Source: HGM13862 sp031553915
Lineage (GTDB): Bacteria > Bacillota > Dehalobacteriia > UBA4068
DNA: 45,945 nucleotides
Assembly: GCA_031553915.1 (NCBI GenBank)
Contig: JAVBKT010000019.1
Coordinates: forward strand, 1-45,945
Direction of reading: 5' to 3'
This document shows, piece by piece, positions 16,244 through 23,718 of the stretch. Position numbers and translations under genes: made by a program. The notes beneath the pieces are model-generated. The model searched no databases. It saw only the letters and a program-made list of their open reading frames with translations, and was not told the origin of the DNA. Every line of letters starts with the position of its first letter. Within the stretch, counting starts at the first letter, position 1.

Positions 16244-17632
16244 ATGGAAGCAAAAACTGATATAATTACGGCTATCGCTACCCCTATCGGCAGGGGCGGC
16301 GTTGGCATTATCCGCATCAGCGGCGCCGGAGCCAAGGATATTCTCACAAAAATATTTGTCTGCGCCAATGGCAAAAACGATTTTCCGCCGCGCCTGCTGG
16401 TATTGGGCGCTGTTTTTGACCCCGCGAGCCAGGAAGAGCTGGATCAGGCTTTGGCCGTTTATATGCCGGGACCGCATTCTTATACCGCGGAGGATGTAGT
16501 TGAGCTGCAATGTCATGGCGGCCCGCGCCTGTTGGAGCGCGTCTTGTCCGTAGTTTTGCGCCTGGGCGCGCGCTTGGCAACGCCCGGGGAGTTCACTCTC
16601 CGCGCCTTTTTAAACGGGAGAATAGATCTTGCGCAGGCTGAGGCGGTTTGTGATCTTATTTGCGCCAAAACGCCCAAAGCAGCGACAATGGCCGAGCGGC
16701 AGCTGGCAGGAGCGCTTTCTCAAGAGCTGGCGCAAATCGAAACTGGTCTGCGACATTTGCTGGCTTTGATTACGGTTGGCGTTGATTTTCCGGATGATGT
16801 TGATGCTCCGGAAAACAAAGAGCTATTGCTTTTGCTTATCGCCGAGCAGCAGAAAATTTCCGCTTTGCTGGCCGGGGCCAGCTTGGGTCTTTCCTATCGC
16901 GAGGGGATCAAAACCACGCTTATTGGTGCGGTGAATACCGGCAAATCTAGCCTGATGAATGCCTTGCTGAAACGGGAGCGGGCCATTGTCACCGCCCAGC
17001 CGGGGACCACGCGGGATTTGATTGAGGAAGTTATTGACCTGAATGGTGTTGCTCTCTGCCTGGCAGATACCGCTGGTTTGCGTGAAGATAGCGCCCTTGA
17101 TGAAGCGGAGCAAATTGGCATCAGCCGTTCCCGCGCCGCAGCAGAGCAGGCGCAGCTGTTATTGCTGGTGATTGACGTCAGCACAGAACCTGATCCCGCC
17201 AATGCGGAGCTGCTGCAACAAACAACAAACAAGAGCAGGATAATTGTACTGAACAAAATTGATATTGCCTCAGCCGGGCAGCTGGCAGCGCAGCGTCAAC
17301 AATTGCCTGAGAATGCGAAGGTTTGCCCTGTTTCCGCTGAGACGGGCGCAGGCCTTGATGAGCTGAAGCAGGCTATTGCGGAGATTGTCGGCATGGATTT
17401 GGACAGCGAGGCAGAATCACCTTTAATCAATAATCTGCGCCATGAACAGGCCTTGCGCCAGGCGGCAGCGTATCTTGATGCCGCCCGCCAGACACTAAAT
17501 GATGGCTTCCCGGCAGATTTGGCCGGTATTGATCTTGAAAACGCCTGTTTTGCCTTGGGCGAGATCACCGGCAATAGTGTTTCTGATGAGGTGCTGACGG
17601 AGATATTCAGCAAGTTTTGCCTGGGAAAATAG
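16244..17632 (+). CDS. mnmE: tRNA modification GTPase MnmE (TrmE)
   Basis: 462-residue GTPase that acts with MnmG on wobble uridine 34. The N-terminal folate-binding domain starts DIITAIATPIGRGGVGIIRISG; HSYTAEDVVELQCHGG is conserved; the G1 loop is GAVNTGKSS (228-236), the G2/G3 area PGTTRDLIEE and DTAGLRED, G4 NKID; the C-terminal CLGK carries the invariant cysteine at 459. Length is normal. Start follows GAGGACAGGAAG. mnmG usually comes next but is at 8984-10882 on the other side of the origin. Confidence 0.97.
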   Translation: MEAKTDIITAIATPIGRGGVGIIRISGAGAKDILTKIFVCANGKNDFPPRLLVLGAVFDPASQEELDQALAVYMPGPHSYTAEDVVELQCHGGPRLLERVLSVVLRLGARLATPGEFTLRAFLNGRIDLAQAEAVCDLICAKTPKAATMAERQLAGALSQELAQIETGLRHLLALITVGVDFPDDVDAPENKELLLLLIAEQQKISALLAGASLGLSYREGIKTTLIGAVNTGKSSLMNALLKRERAIVTAQPGTTRDLIEEVIDLNGVALCLADTAGLREDSALDEAEQIGISRSRAAAEQAQLLLLVIDVSTEPDPANAELLQQTTNKSRIIVLNKIDIASAGQLAAQRQQLPENAKVCPVSAETGAGLDELKQAIAEIVGMDLDSEAESPLINNLRHEQALRQAAAYLDAARQTLNDGFPADLAGIDLENACFALGEITGNSVSDEVLTEIFSKFCLGK

Positions 17633-17678
17633 ACCTATTGTTCAGGGAAATTTTTATTAAAAAAGATTGTAGATAACA

Positions 17679-17712
17679 AAAAACACCTCACCTTAAAGTG
17701 GGGTGTTTTAAT
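17679..17712 (+). terminator. Terminator of the rpmH-mnmE operon
   Basis: AAAACACCTCAC pairs with GTGGGGTGTTTT (one G-U wobble) around a short loop, then TTTAAT. Confidence 0.8.
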
Positions 17713-17789
17713 GCGGCATTAAAATTTAGCGGCAAGCGAATAGAACGCTGCGCAAAAGTCAAAAGTTAAGTATCTGTTGGACGGGAAGT

Positions 17790-18128
17790 TTAGGCAAAAT
17801 ATTTTGCAAAAACAGCCTGCGCGCCTGATTTGGCTGCCTCAAGCATTTCCTGATAATGCTCGAGAAAGCTACGGCCCTCTTCAGTCAGCTCTGAGCCATG
17901 GGCGCCATTTCGTTCAATCAGTTGAATGTGAAATTCTTTTTCGCTTTCGCGGATGATATTCCAGGCCTTGGAATAAGCCATTCCCAGCTCTTTAGCAGCG
18001 CGGTTTAGCGAGCCATGCTCATCAACGCCCTGCAATAAAAGCTCAATGCCACGGCCAAATCCATGCCCGTCAAAATCATCTTTGGCATGCAAGGTGATTC
18101 TGGTTTTAAAGGTTAGTTGTGCACACAT
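17790..18128 (-). CDS. ModE N-terminal-domain-like winged-helix regulator
   Basis: 112 residues. The whole protein is the DNA-binding domain found at the N-terminus of the molybdate regulator ModE: GRGIELLLQGVDEHGSLNRAAKELGMAYSKAWNIIRESE is the winged helix, followed by ERNGAHGSELTEEGRSFLEHY. The molybdate-binding TOBE (MOP) domains are absent, so it cannot sense molybdate the way full ModE does; it may use another signal. Start follows GGAGGAAAATTT. It is divergent from the sodium symporter. Selenocysteine genes elsewhere in the window fit an organism with molybdo- or tungsto-selenoenzymes, but a link is inference. Confidence 0.85.
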   Translation of the reverse strand: MCAQLTFKTRITLHAKDDFDGHGFGRGIELLLQGVDEHGSLNRAAKELGMAYSKAWNIIRESEKEFHIQLIERNGAHGSELTEEGRSFLEHYQEMLEAAKSGAQAVFAKYFA

Positions 18129-18194
18129 AAATTTTCCTCCGCCAATAAATTATGCCTGGCTAAATACTTCTATAAATAAATATATTAGATATTC

Positions 18195-18223
18195 TTGACA
18201 ATTTCCCTGCAATCTGCTAAACT
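18195..18223 (+). promoter_or_regulatory. Promoter of the symporter transcript
   Basis: TTGACA (18195-18200), 17-base spacer, TAAACT (18218-18223). It implies a 5' untranslated leader of about 185 bases before the ATG at 18416. Confidence 0.65.
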
Positions 18224-18229
18224 TCAATC

Positions 18230-18415
18230 TGTAGCTTGCAAAAAGCAATCATAATCATGCGGGCAACCAAATAGAGCTTTCTGCCAAAGTAGGATCAACT
18301 TTGTTGATGGGTTTTGTTTGTGGATTGGCAGCAAAGCCGTAGTGATAGAGGTTGCACTCTGATAATGGGTTTTGTTTTTTGCAAAGTAAAATGGTAAAAT
18401 GGAAGGTATAAGACA
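18230..18415 (+). promoter_or_regulatory. Structured 5' leader of the symporter gene (candidate cis-regulatory RNA)
   Basis: Nested pairing: GCAACC (18263-18268) with GGTTGC (18350-18355) encloses CTGCCAA (18281-18287) with TTGGCAG (18325-18331), which encloses ATCAAC (18294-18299) with GTTGAT (18303-18308). An alternative hairpin AGAG/CTCT (18347-18350, 18357-18360) competes with the outer helix. A 13-base direct repeat, ATGGGTTTTGTTT, occurs at 18307-18319 and 18365-18377. I could not match it to a known riboswitch class. Confidence 0.45.
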
Positions 18416-19918
18416 ATGATTATTAAAATTGCACTTTTGGTTGCCTTTTTTGCGATGCTCGTTGTTGTGGGCATCATTAGCCGCAGGAAGGCCAACTCTG
18501 TCAACAATTTTGTATTGGGTGGACGGAGTGTTGGTCCTTGGATGACGGCTTTTTCTTATGGGGCAGCTTATTTTTCTGCCGTAATCTTTGTGGGTTACGC
18601 CGGACAGTTCGGCTTTAAATTTGGCCTGGCCGCAACCTGGATCGGGCTGGGCAATGCCTTGATTGGTTCATTATTGGCCTGGGTAGTTCTAGGCAAGCGC
18701 ACCAGGGTGATGAGCAACCACCTGGAAGCAAAAACTATGCCAGATTTCTTTGGCAAACGCTTTGACAGCAAAGCGTTGAAGCTGGTTGCCTCTGCCATTG
18801 TTTTTGTCTTTCTTGTGCCGTATACCTCTTCGGTATACAATGGTCTTTCTCGCCTGTTTGAGATGGCCTTTGGCCTGCCGTTTATTTACTGTATTATTGG
18901 CATGGCGGCATTGACTGGTCTTTATGTGGTGCTGGGCGGATATATGGCAACACGCCTTACTGATTTTATTCAAGGCTGCATCATGCTTTTTGGCAGTGTT
19001 CTGGTAGTGGCTGCGGTACTGCATAATAATGGCGGTTTTATTGCTGCTCTCACCCAGCTTTCACAAATTGATAGCCAGGTAGCGCTAACAGCAGGACAGC
19101 AGGGCGCTTATATCAGCTTTTTCGGGCCTGACCCCCTGAACTTGTTCAGCGTGGTTATTTTGACCTCCGTGGGAGCCTGGGCCATGCCGCAAATGGTACA
19201 TAAGTATTATGCCATCAAGGATGACAAGAGCGTGTATGCAGGCACAGTTATTTCTACCCTGTTCGCTTTGGTCGTGGCGGGCGGCGCTTACTTTATGGGT
19301 GGCTTCGCCCGGCTCTATGACACCCCGGCTATCCATGATGCTGCCGGCAATGTTGTTTATGACAGCATTGTCCCCACCATGCTCTCTACCCTGCCTGATA
19401 TTGTTATCGGCGTGGTGATCATGCTGGTTTTATCCGCCTCAATGTCGACTCTGGCTTCTTTGGTTTTGACCAGCTCATCCACCTTAACCCTGGATTTCAT
19501 CAAAGGCACAGTGGTCAAAGACCTCTCCGAAAAGAAACAAATGCTCTGTCTGCGTTTGCTGGTGGTGGTTTTCATCATTGTTTCTGTGGCGCTGGCTATT
19601 GACCCGCCAACCTTTATTGCGCAAATGATGGGCATCAGCTGGGGTGCGTTAGCAGGCTCCTTCCTTGGCCCCTTCCTCTTTGGGCTGTACTGGAAACGCA
19701 CTACCAAAGCAGCGGTATGGGCTAGCTTTATCACTGGCGTTGGTTTCACTGTAGCTAATATGCTCTTCGGTTTTGTGGCCAGCTCTATCACCGCCGGCGC
19801 GATTGCCATGGGCATCTCCCTGGTCATCGTCCCGATTGTCTCCCTGCTCAGCAAGAAACCAAACCCAGTGCAGGTGGAAGAAGTATTTGCCGGTTATGAG
19901 AGAAAGACTTTGGCCTAG
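18416..19918 (+). CDS. Sodium:solute symporter family protein
   Basis: 500-residue integral membrane protein of the SSS family (PutP/PanF/SGLT fold), with about 13 hydrophobic segments. Family blocks: VNNFVLGGRSVGPWMTAFSYGAAYFSAVIFVGYAGQFGF near the N-terminus, the signature GLYVVLGGYMATRLTDFIQG, and SASMSTLASLVLTSSS, which contains the Na+-site serine/threonine pair. The substrate cannot be read; SSS members carry amino acids, pantothenate, sugars or monocarboxylates. Start ATG is preceded by GGAAGG nine bases upstream. A long structured leader suggests control after initiation. It is divergent from the ModE-like regulator, a plausible controller. Confidence 0.92.
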   Translation: MIIKIALLVAFFAMLVVVGIISRRKANSVNNFVLGGRSVGPWMTAFSYGAAYFSAVIFVGYAGQFGFKFGLAATWIGLGNALIGSLLAWVVLGKRTRVMSNHLEAKTMPDFFGKRFDSKALKLVASAIVFVFLVPYTSSVYNGLSRLFEMAFGLPFIYCIIGMAALTGLYVVLGGYMATRLTDFIQGCIMLFGSVLVVAAVLHNNGGFIAALTQLSQIDSQVALTAGQQGAYISFFGPDPLNLFSVVILTSVGAWAMPQMVHKYYAIKDDKSVYAGTVISTLFALVVAGGAYFMGGFARLYDTPAIHDAAGNVVYDSIVPTMLSTLPDIVIGVVIMLVLSASMSTLASLVLTSSSTLTLDFIKGTVVKDLSEKKQMLCLRLLVVVFIIVSVALAIDPPTFIAQMMGISWGALAGSFLGPFLFGLYWKRTTKAAVWASFITGVGFTVANMLFGFVASSITAGAIAMGISLVIVPIVSLLSKKPNPVQVEEVFAGYERKTLA

Positions 19919-19975
19919 CACAAATACCTACAAAAACAACAAAACAATATATCGGTAATTGAATAAACGATTGCT

Positions 19976-20009
19976 TATCCCCACCCTGATAAAGGGTGGG
20001 GATATTTTT
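19976..20009 (+). terminator. Terminator of the symporter gene
   Basis: Stem of 12 bp (19976-19987 with 19993-20004), loop GATAA, followed by TTTTT. Confidence 0.9.
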
Positions 20010-20016
20010 GTACGAA

Positions 20017-20047
20017 AAAAGAACACCCTTTATCAGGGTGTTCTTTT
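20017..20047 (-). terminator. Terminator of the serine operon
   Basis: Stem of 13 bp (20017-20029 with 20035-20047) with T-runs on both strands. Its core (20024-20040) is the exact reverse complement of the neighbouring terminator core at 19982-19998. Confidence 0.88.
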
Positions 20048-20073
20048 ATGTTTATGTTTAGAAAGATGCCTTT

Positions 20074-21324
20074 TTATTTGTTGCTTTCCAGCTCGTGGAT
20101 AAAGAGGCCGGAGAGCAGTTTGGGTTCAAACCAGGTGGATTTTGGCGGCATAACCTCGCCCGCGTCAGCAATATTGATCAGGTCATCAATGGGGGTGGGG
20201 TACATCGCAAAAGCGATCTGCATATCATTGGCACAGCGGCGTTCCAGCTCCTCCAGGCCGCGGATACCACCGATAAAATCAATGCGCTTATCCGTGCGCG
20301 GATCGCCGATATTTAAAATCGGGTGCAGTAAGTTTTCCTGAAGAATGGAGACATCCAACTGGCCGACCGGGTCAGCCGGGTCAAACGAGCTCATTTTGGC
20401 AGAAAGAATATACCACTGCCCATCCAAATACATACCGAACTCATGCTTGTGCTGCGGATGATACGGGCCGGCCTCGCTATAGGGAATATAGGTGAAATCC
20501 TTGCTGATCGCCTGCAAAAATTGTTCTTTGCTTAGGCCGTTCAAATCCTTGACCACACGGTTATAGTCCATAATATGCAGCTGTTCATCAGGGAAGAAAA
20601 CTGCCAGATAGTAGTTGAATTCCTCATCCCCGCTGTAGTTTGGTTTCTGTTCGCGGCGCATTTTGCCTACCCGGGCAGCAGAGGCGTTGCGATGATGCCC
20701 GTCAGCAATGTACAGACGCTCAGTTGCGGCAAATTCCCCGCAGATAGCTGCTATTTTGGCAGCATCGTCAATAATCCAGCAGGTTTGCTGCACGCCATTG
20801 GCGCTAAAATCATAAAGCGGAACACTCTGCATAGTTTCAGAGACTATTTGGTTAATTTGCTTGCGCGCGCGATAAGCAAGAAAAATCGGCCCGGTATTAG
20901 CGTCGCAGGTGTTGACGTGGCGCACCCGGTCCTCTTCTTTGTCCGCGCGGGTCAGCTCATGCTTGCGGATGACATTATTAAGATAATCATCAATAGAGGC
21001 GCAGCCGACAATACCTGTTTGCGTGCGGCCATTCATGATCTGGCGGTAAACATAGAAGCAGGGTTTATCCTCACGGATGAAAGTGCCGTCAGCAATCATT
21101 TGCTGCAAGCGTTTGGCAGCGGTTTGATAGACAATATCATCATAAAGATTGGTGCCGGGCGGCAAATCAATTTCCGCTTTATCCACATGGAGAAAAGAAT
21201 AGAGATTGTCTTTGACCATTTCTTTTGCTTCGGCAGAGTTCATTACATCATATGGTAGAGCAGCCACCTTGTCAACCAATCCTGCTACTGGGCGCACTGC
21301 CTTAAAAGGTCTGATTATTACCAT
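20074..21324 (-). CDS. DUF1015 family protein
   Basis: 416 residues, soluble. IIRPFKAVRPVAGLVDKVAALPYDVM at the start and YIADGHHRNASAARV in the middle are hallmarks of DUF1015, whose genes in Clostridia and Thermotogae are regularly next to serA and a class V aminotransferase. Because phosphoserine phosphatase is missing from this operon, DUF1015 has been regarded as a candidate for a step of serine metabolism (some members are described as serine kinase-like), but I cannot derive activity from sequence. Start follows AGGAGG; the gap to serA is 22 bases. Confidence 0.9.
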   Translation of the reverse strand: MVIIRPFKAVRPVAGLVDKVAALPYDVMNSAEAKEMVKDNLYSFLHVDKAEIDLPPGTNLYDDIVYQTAAKRLQQMIADGTFIREDKPCFYVYRQIMNGRTQTGIVGCASIDDYLNNVIRKHELTRADKEEDRVRHVNTCDANTGPIFLAYRARKQINQIVSETMQSVPLYDFSANGVQQTCWIIDDAAKIAAICGEFAATERLYIADGHHRNASAARVGKMRREQKPNYSGDEEFNYYLAVFFPDEQLHIMDYNRVVKDLNGLSKEQFLQAISKDFTYIPYSEAGPYHPQHKHEFGMYLDGQWYILSAKMSSFDPADPVGQLDVSILQENLLHPILNIGDPRTDKRIDFIGGIRGLEELERRCANDMQIAFAMYPTPIDDLINIADAGEVMPPKSTWFEPKLLSGLFIHELESNK

Positions 21325-21346
21325 TACTTGGCCTCCTAACTAGGCA

Positions 21347-22255
21347 TTATTTGAAAAAATCACAGATAATGTCGACGATTTCTGAACCAATACGCAGCTG
21401 CGCTTCCTTGGTAGAGCCGCCGATATGAGGAGTGAGAGAAATTTGCGGATGATTAAGCATACGCGCATTGGTGGCAGGCTCGCTGGGGAAAACATCCAAG
21501 GCTGCGCCAGCGATAATACCCTGGTCCAAAGCATCGCAAAGCATATCCGGATCAAGCAGGGTGCCGCGCGCAGTGTTGATGAGAAAAGCAGTGCTTTTCA
21601 TCTTTTTCAGGTCATCCATGGCGAGAAGCGGTTTGCCGCCGGCAGGAGCGGGAATATGCAGAGAAACAAAGTCAGCGTTTTTCAGCACTTCATCCTGCGA
21701 GACAAATTTATAGGGCAAGCCTTTGATTTCTCCCAGAATATCGGTATAAATAACATCCATGCCCAGAGCAGTAGCTTTTGCTGCCAGCTCCTGAGAGATG
21801 CGGCCCATGCCAATCAGGCCCAGGGTTTTGCCGTTTAGCTCAATACCTTCGCATTGTTTTTTATTCCACTCGCCATTGCGCATGGTAACATTGCAGATAC
21901 CGACAAAGCGCGCGAGGGAAAACATATGCGCCAAAGCCAGCTCTGCGACAGAGGCGGAGCTGGAGGCAGGGGTATTGGTGACCTTGATCCCTTTGCTTTC
22001 CGCATAAACATGGTCAATATTATCAATGCCTACGCCGCCGCGGATAATCAATTTGAGACGGCCGCTTTCCGCCGCCGCGTCAATAATCGGCTGGCGTACT
22101 TTGGTAGCGGAGCGCACGGTCATCACATCAAAGCTCTTTATTTGCTCAGCCAGTTCTTCCGGCTCATAATGGGTGGTGACAACCTCGAAGCCTTTGTCTT
22201 GTAAGGCTTTAACAGCATCAGCCTGCATACCGTCATTAGCGAGAACTCTAATCAT
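21347..22255 (-). CDS. serA: D-3-phosphoglycerate dehydrogenase, short form
   Basis: 302-residue NAD-dependent D-2-hydroxyacid dehydrogenase catalysing the first step of serine synthesis. LGLIGMGRISQELAAKA is the Rossmann nucleotide loop; the catalytic Arg is in LIIRGGVGIDNID, the Glu near AGAALDVFPSEPA and the His in SLTPHIGGST. It lacks the C-terminal ACT regulatory domain found in longer SerA, so serine feedback through ACT is not expected. Context with a phosphoserine-type aminotransferase makes SerA more likely than a lactate or glyoxylate reductase. Start follows AAAGGAG. Confidence 0.92.
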   Translation of the reverse strand: MIRVLANDGMQADAVKALQDKGFEVVTTHYEPEELAEQIKSFDVMTVRSATKVRQPIIDAAAESGRLKLIIRGGVGIDNIDHVYAESKGIKVTNTPASSSASVAELALAHMFSLARFVGICNVTMRNGEWNKKQCEGIELNGKTLGLIGMGRISQELAAKATALGMDVIYTDILGEIKGLPYKFVSQDEVLKNADFVSLHIPAPAGGKPLLAMDDLKKMKSTAFLINTARGTLLDPDMLCDALDQGIIAGAALDVFPSEPATNARMLNHPQISLTPHIGGSTKEAQLRIGSEIVDIICDFFK

Positions 22256-22294
22256 TTATTCATACTCCTTTATTTGCTGATAATTTAACTATTT

Positions 22295-22330
22295 AAGACC
22301 CTGCCGGTCTAGCGGCAAGGTCTTTTTTTT
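22295..22330. other. Intra-operon hairpin between the aminotransferase and serA
   Basis: AAGACC-C-TGCCG pairs with CGGCA-A-GGTCTT (22295-22306 with 22313-22324; one internal mismatch). The T-run of eight lies on the plus strand, so for the leftward operon the hairpin has an A-run before it and no T-tract after it. It may be a processing or stability element. Confidence 0.5.
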
Positions 22331-22332
22331 GT

Positions 22333-23400
22333 TTAAAGGCCAAGAATATCAACAATAGCAGCGCAGACTTCTTCAACCTCGGGCAAGGTGCAGTCAGCCA
22401 TGTGGGCGATGCGGAAAGTTTTTTCCTTGAGATCGCCATAGCCGTTGCTGATGGTGAGGTTACGTTTAGCCAGCTCAGCGTTTAAGTCAGCTACACTGAT
22501 GCCGCGGGTATTGGTGACAGTGGTAAGCGTATTGGAAAGATAACGCTCATCCGGGAAAATAGCAAAATATTTTCGCGCCCAGGCACGGACATATTCAGCC
22601 ATTTCAATATGGCGGGCATAGCGGTTTTCCAGGCCCTCAGCCAGGATTCTGTCTAGCTGATAATCCAGCGCGAAATAATGCGCCAGCGAAGGGGTGGAGG
22701 GATATTGGTAATTCTTGCGGGCCTTATCGACGATAGCGACCAGGTCAAAATAAAGGCCGCGCTCGGGAACTGTTTTGGCGCGCTCATAAGCCTTATCAGA
22801 AACAGAAGCAATGGAGATGCCCGGCGCCAGGCCAAAAGCTTTTTGGCTGCTGGTGATGCAGACATCAATGCTCAGCTCATCAACTGGGATATATGTTCCG
22901 GCCATAGAGCTGACAGTATCAACAAGCAATACCACATCAGGATATTTTTTAACTACAGCCGCAATCTCAGCGATGGGGTTCATCAGACCAACGCTGGTTT
23001 CATTGTGGGTAATGGTGACAACATCATACTTGCCGGTAGCAAGCGCTGCATCAACATCAGCGGCTTGCGTAGCTTGACCGTTTTCTACCTTGAAGAGGTC
23101 AGCTTCCCTGCCATTGCTGATCGCCATCTTATACCAGCGGTCGCCAAAGCTGCCAATCGAAAAAACAGCGGCGCGTTTGGCAGTGCAACAACGGATAGCA
23201 GATTCCATAAGGCCTGAGCCTGAACTGGTGGAAATCACCATAGTGTTAGTGGTGTGAAAAACCTTCTGAAGCTTTTCGCTGATGCTTTGACCGAGTTCTG
23301 TCGCAGCTTTGCTGCGGTGACCGATCATCGGGGTGGCCATTTTGTCCGCAACTTCTGGCAGAACCTCTACCGGCCCGGGGATAAAAAGTTTTGTGTGCAT
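22333..23400 (-). CDS. Class V aminotransferase (probable phosphoserine aminotransferase)
   Basis: 355-residue PLP enzyme. LFIPGPVEVLPEV and MIGHRS at the N-terminus, THNETSVGLMNP in the middle and the Schiff-base lysine Lys187 in ITSSQKAFG match the serine-pyruvate/alanine-glyoxylate aminotransferase group; in archaea and many Clostridia members of this group serve as phosphoserine aminotransferase. The operon with serA supports conversion of 3-phosphohydroxypyruvate to phosphoserine. An alternative is serine-glyoxylate aminotransferase. First gene of the operon; start follows AGGAGGAATAAATC. The 5' region contains a small hairpin (AATTATC/GATAATT, 23436-23464). Confidence 0.88.
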   Translation of the reverse strand: MHTKLFIPGPVEVLPEVADKMATPMIGHRSKAATELGQSISEKLQKVFHTTNTMVISTSSGSGLMESAIRCCTAKRAAVFSIGSFGDRWYKMAISNGREADLFKVENGQATQAADVDAALATGKYDVVTITHNETSVGLMNPIAEIAAVVKKYPDVVLLVDTVSSMAGTYIPVDELSIDVCITSSQKAFGLAPGISIASVSDKAYERAKTVPERGLYFDLVAIVDKARKNYQYPSTPSLAHYFALDYQLDRILAEGLENRYARHIEMAEYVRAWARKYFAIFPDERYLSNTLTTVTNTRGISVADLNAELAKRNLTISNGYGDLKEKTFRIAHMADCTLPEVEEVCAAIVDILGL

Positions 23401-23628
23401 GATTTATTCCTCCTAGGGTATATTTATTTGTGCAATTATCCCTGCTGCACGGAGAGATAATTGATTTTAACATAGCATATTGCTAAATTAATAAAAACCT
23501 TTAAAAGAATTACACTTTATCATATCATCTTAGGCTTAGGTGTTTCAAGCTTTTTGCTAAAAAATTATCTGTTTATGCTAATCTTTTGTGTTTTTCCTCT
23601 GACATAAAGCTATTTGAGTGAGATATAA

Positions 23629-23657
23629 TTGACAATTGTTGTTGATAAAAGTATAAT
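23629..23657 (+). promoter_or_regulatory. Consensus sigma-A promoter of the SLH carboxypeptidase
   Basis: TTGACA (23629-23634), exactly 17 bases, TATAAT (23652-23657): a perfect match to consensus. It rules out translation starting upstream of about 23665. Confidence 0.88.
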
Positions 23658-23718
23658 TATGTTGGTTTTTAGGAGGAGAGGCAACAATTTGTGGCCTTGG
23701 CTCTTTTGGAGGCTTTTA

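Noticed and set aside
18230..18415. Known riboswitch classes (lysine, c-di-GMP-I, THF, glycine, molybdenum cofactor) for the symporter leader
   Set aside because: Short local resemblances such as AGAGGTTGCA and GCAAAGCC occur, but the conserved cores and helix order of these classes are missing.
22295..22330. Terminator of the aminotransferase gene within the serine operon
   Set aside because: The T-run is on the opposite strand to the transcript, so it is not a normal terminator for the leftward operon.
23629..23718. Upstream extension of the SLH carboxypeptidase
   Set aside because: The extended start falls on the -35 hexamer of a perfect consensus promoter; the signal peptide begins at 23719.
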